A stretch of 24,238 nucleotides of DNA from Echinostoma caproni (taxonomy: Eukaryota > Platyhelminthes > Trematoda > Plagiorchiida > Echinostomatidae): positions 61,196 through 85,433 of the forward strand of contig UZAN01040245.1 of the NCBI GenBank assembly GCA_900618425.1. The letters are read 5' to 3'. Below, in pieces: positions 21,061-24,238 of this stretch (the first letter of the stretch is position 1; each line of letters begins with the position of its first letter). The position numbers were made by a program, and so were the translations under genes. The notes under the pieces were generated by a model. The model searched no databases. It was not told the DNA's origin and worked only from the letters and a program-made list of their open reading frames with translations.

Positions 21061-21670
21061 ATTTGCTCCAATCACAGGTGGAGTCAACGTAAGAAGCTTA
21101 TCTTCGTTCTAGCATCAGATATTTGGTGACGTGGGAGACACGCATCTTAGGTGTGCGGCACTGCAGGTGCATTTCACGGCGGTGGATAAAATTTTACTAA
21201 CCCTGTCAGCCGCGACATCTTCTATGAATGGGAGTTTTATTACAAGGACTTTATTCTCTGTATTTGGTATTTTCCTTCAAAAGCAGTCGGTAAACTTCTC
21301 AGGATAACCATTTTCCTATAAGGTTCTTTTCACTAGTTCACATTCGTCTTGTAATGTATCATCTGAACAAATGTGCCTTGCTCTCTGCAGGGGACAGCGT
21401 ACGAGATTGCGCTTTTGATAGAATGAGACGAAACTACGAAACACTGTGTACTGTTCATATCTTTGTTCATATCTTTCTTTGGGTAAGGCCATCGGGGCAT
21501 CTTGTCAGACGAACATCCGCAAATGGGAGGTAATCATTCTCCTCTGGTTCCGTTGTGAACGGAATTGAAGAATGCGCTGTGTTCAATTCTGACACATGAT
21601 GGCCAAGATTAGTGTTTTTGTCAATCAGTTGAAAAAAATCAATCTACAGGACGGTGATATTGCTCAAAAA
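21061..21670 (-). pseudogene. Penelope-like element fragment: RT C-terminal part
   Basis: This is homologous to 5337-5880. The minus strand reads IPFTTEPEENDYLPFADVRL (about 21505-21565), then FRSFVSFYQKRNLVRC, RARHICSDDTLQDECELV and ENGYPEKF, with a stop inside the LxRTL motif. After a frame change comes IKLPFIEDVAADRVSKIL. Sequence then aligns with the pre-GIY linker of the larger copy and stops at about 21061-21071, so the GIY-YIG part is missing. A perfect 12-base tandem duplication (gttcatatcttt, 21453-21476) replaces part of the YxKxTW region. Upstream it reaches further into the RT than the copy at 4900-5890, although no clear YVDD remains. Confidence 0.82.
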
Positions 21671-21674
21671 GACT

Positions 21675-23780
21675 ACTAAAAACATGAATAAGTAAGTTAT
21701 CTCTCACTTGATGAATTAAATGTTAGAAAAAACAGTTCTCATGGGTGAACTCATAGAAACATCGTCAACTTGGCGGTAGAATGTACTATTAAACTAATTA
21801 TACAAACGGTGGTAATTTCAAAAATCAAGATGAACAGCAAAGACCATATACTGGTAAACATACCGGGTTTTAGTGACTTAAAATCACTTCAGTGCAGTTC
21901 GATTCAGGACTGTGCGCGTGCAGTTCGCTACGTTTTCGGTTAATCTCTGAACTTCAATCACTGCGGTTTAGTAGGTATAAGTTTACCTCAGGCTGTTATT
22001 TGATTAATTTGAAGACTTTAGTTAGTTTCCTTCCCTGTTTCTCCGTCTTTTCGGCAAGAATCGATTGAGGCTTTCTAATCTGTGCTGAAAACTCTTGCCC
22101 TCGTGTCTCGCTATCATCCCACTTATCATACGTTTACACCTTTTATATACGTTCAAACTTCTTTCAAAGAGTAACGTGCCTACGCATGAGCCCAACATAA
22201 TAATAATAATATTGTTATCATTAATAATGTAGTGAGGTCTATCTAAAGACCCCTAAAGGAGAAGGTAAACCTCAGGTCTCCTACAGGTAACCGTGCAGTA
22301 CAGCTTACAGATTTCGCTCAGAGCCTTGCTGGCTGCCCTCTGACATTGCCATGATATTGTTCATATCGGATAAAGGGTGTTTCCGTTGCCTTGATGGTTT
22401 GAAGTCGAGCACGGCGATGGTTACGGTATGCACACATTGTTCCGACCTATCACAAATTAATGCTAATTTCTCTCGTAACAGCTCAGTTCACAATTCCTCT
22501 CAAAACTGGATTTCGTTGGGAAAATAGCCAGGTGGAACATGTTTATCCTGATCCATTCTAACCGTATGATGTATTGTTCCGTATGATTTTGAGGATACTA
22601 CAACGGTGTTTGGTCGATTACCTGTACAGATTCACAGAATTCACATGCTCGCTTGCGTTTGTCATGCACTCGTTTGAGAAGAAACATCAATTTGCATTTA
22701 TCGCACTTGGGAAATTTGAGTTCGGTCTGTGGGTGGGGTTTGAGACAAACGGCTATCCTGGTATACGTGGTTATCTAATCTTGCTAATCAGACAAATGAA
22801 TCTATAGTTCCACCCAAACTGGGCAACCATCCTTTAAGGGAAAGAACCAATTTTGAGGAATACACACACCTTATTTTCTGATAAATGATTAGGACCACCA
22901 TCAATTTTTACCTCATAGCTTATTTCACTTAAAGATGAGATTTAATTGCATACAAAAATGTGTCTACTCATCAGAGACAGTGAAGCTTGCAAACTGGGAC
23001 CCGAAAACATCAGTTTATCCGTATTGACCAGAAATTTAGCAAATCCTGTTTTCTGTTACCATTCAAACACAGGAAACGTCTTCCTCTGTTCGGGATTTCT
23101 ACGGAGCGTAAAATAAACACGAAGGAGTGAGTGAATACTGAGTCACTGATAATGAAGTGGAAAGCTGAACTTTTGCAGAGCAAGGACCGAACATGCCATG
23201 CAAAAAGGTATCCGCGAAACTTATTCAGTCTGGGGCTTGTGGCAGCAGCTGAATTTTGAGATGAAATGTATATTTTAACTCAAAGACAGCACACATACAC
23301 TCACGTATTTATATAAAATTAGGTGATATCAAGAAACTATAGAGATTTGATATCCACCTATGACATCAAGCATAACACAAAATCCTAAGCAGAGATAGGT
23401 TTCAAATGATCTTTGTCACAATCAATCAAGCTAAAAGGTTGACAGGATGTGCTCATGCGTGTTGTTTTTACAGACTGTTTCGGGTATTAGGTAAATTCAC
23501 TCTCCATCCGGATAGATAAGTAGTAAACAAAATTAAATGAAAAAAACGGGTGATGTTTTTATCGACCGTTTTATTCACCGCCAATGGAATCGATTGTGAC
23601 GAAATTTATGTAGGAGAAAATACGACCGAGTTAGTTGCATGAAATGAAGTTTCCCATGCGGATGTTGCGGATATAGTTCAGAGCATCACGGTTTGTGCCC
23701 TTTCAACTTGAGGGGTCAGCAAGTATTGACGATTTTCATTTCATCAGCTTTTTTCACCTAGATGATTTTGCAGCGTGCCA
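21675..23780. other. no recognisable feature
   Basis: About 2.1 kb of AT-leaning sequence. A short ATA/TAA trinucleotide run lies at 22197-22212. The stretch 22225-22460 is less AT-rich and has a repeat-like look, but I could not match it to anything. The 77-codon plus frame at 22574-22807 has no known motif. Confidence 0.4.
22197..22212. repeat. short (ATA)n trinucleotide repeat
   Basis: Five tandem ATA/TAA-type units are visible directly, followed by related AT-rich sequence. Confidence 0.8.
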
Positions 23781-23788
23781 CTGGCTGT

Positions 23789-23830
23789 GGCCACAAATGG
23801 TTAGAGCGGTATTCAAATTGCACTTTGGTC
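23789..23830 (+). repeat. possible tRNA-like SINE head fragment
   Basis: The string tggccacaaatggttagagcg resembles the A-box region of tRNAs and SINE heads (tggccnagtggttagagcg type). A ttcaaatt string soon after could be a decayed B box. No tail relationship to the other SINEs is evident, so this may be chance. Confidence 0.3.
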
Positions 23831-24238
23831 TTACCTTGCTTTCAACAGTCATTGAACAGAGGACAGTCTCCTAAGTTGCTAAACTACTCAGAAACCTAAA
23901 CATTTGTGATTAGCGTATGTGATCTTGTTTATTTTGAGAGTATTCGCACCCATAATGATGATAAACTAAACTATGAAGAACAAAAATTTTAGTATCGTTT
24001 GGCCAAACGGAATCTCATTGACAAAAATGAATTCAGTTGTGGAATTCCATGAATCTAACCATTGTTCTCAAACTTTGAATAGTCACGAATGTGGCCATGG
24101 TTCAGAAATTGATTTATGCCCTTTTTCAACCGTTAATCGCCGAATCACCGAACAAAGTACTCGTTTTTTGTTCACGCAAATAGCGGATCTCACGCTAAAT
24201 GTATTTGAAACCTCCATTAGATCAAAGGACTCACGGAA
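23831..24238. other. no recognisable feature
   Basis: AT-leaning sequence to the right edge with no coding frame, repeat or RNA feature that I can support. Confidence 0.4.

Noticed and set aside
1..24238. CRISPR arrays, operons or bacterial genes
   Set aside because: No regularly spaced direct repeats, no long adjacent frames and no bacterial signals. All recognisable content is eukaryotic mobile DNA.

Overview
This window looks like non-coding or intronic DNA from a repeat-rich animal genome. It contains no intact host gene that I can support. Everything recognisable is a decayed eukaryotic mobile element: Penelope-like elements (PLEs) with GIY-YIG domains, an APE-endonuclease LINE of CR1/Jockey type, a pogo/Tigger DNA transposon, a Gypsy-type LTR element and tRNA-derived SINEs. 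This mix, together with the style of the SINEs, suggests a digenean flatworm, possibly an opisthorchiid liver fluke. That assignment rests on recalled repeat style, not on a search. There are no bacterial features: no operons, no ribosome-binding sites and no long open frames (the longest ATG frame is 155 codons and is spurious).

Layout. Positions 1-942 (minus) hold a broken Gag of a Gypsy-type LTR retrotransposon, with a further open frame running off the left edge. Positions 1940-2070 (plus) hold a weak SINE remnant. Positions 2230-4895 are mostly featureless, with a GC-richer block at 2697-2950, a pair of duplicated RFX-like half-sites at 3993-4115 and a pyrimidine tract. Positions 4900-5890 (minus) carry the best-preserved PLE (end of the RT plus GIY-YIG). 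Positions 5900-9750 hold nothing recognisable. Positions 9755-10868 (minus) are a pogo/Tigger transposase pseudogene; a second piece of its 5' region lies inverted at 13312-13695 (plus). Positions 14228-14590 hold two related SINE copies. Positions 17210-18075 hold two PLE 3' ends facing each other. Positions 18370-18575 (minus) are a tRNA-headed SINE that abuts a 2.2 kb CR1-type LINE at 18590-20770 (minus). Positions 21061-21670 (minus) hold another PLE fragment. The right end is featureless apart from a possible SINE head near 23789.

The elements do not act together. They read as layered, independent insertions that have since decayed, and every coding element carries stops, frameshifts or a lost catalytic residue. 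The most interesting structures are the head-to-head PLE fragments, the inverted pair of transposon 5' regions, the SINE head that matches a tRNA in length and outer stem, and the SINE tail motif found at three loci. I found no convincing new functional system.
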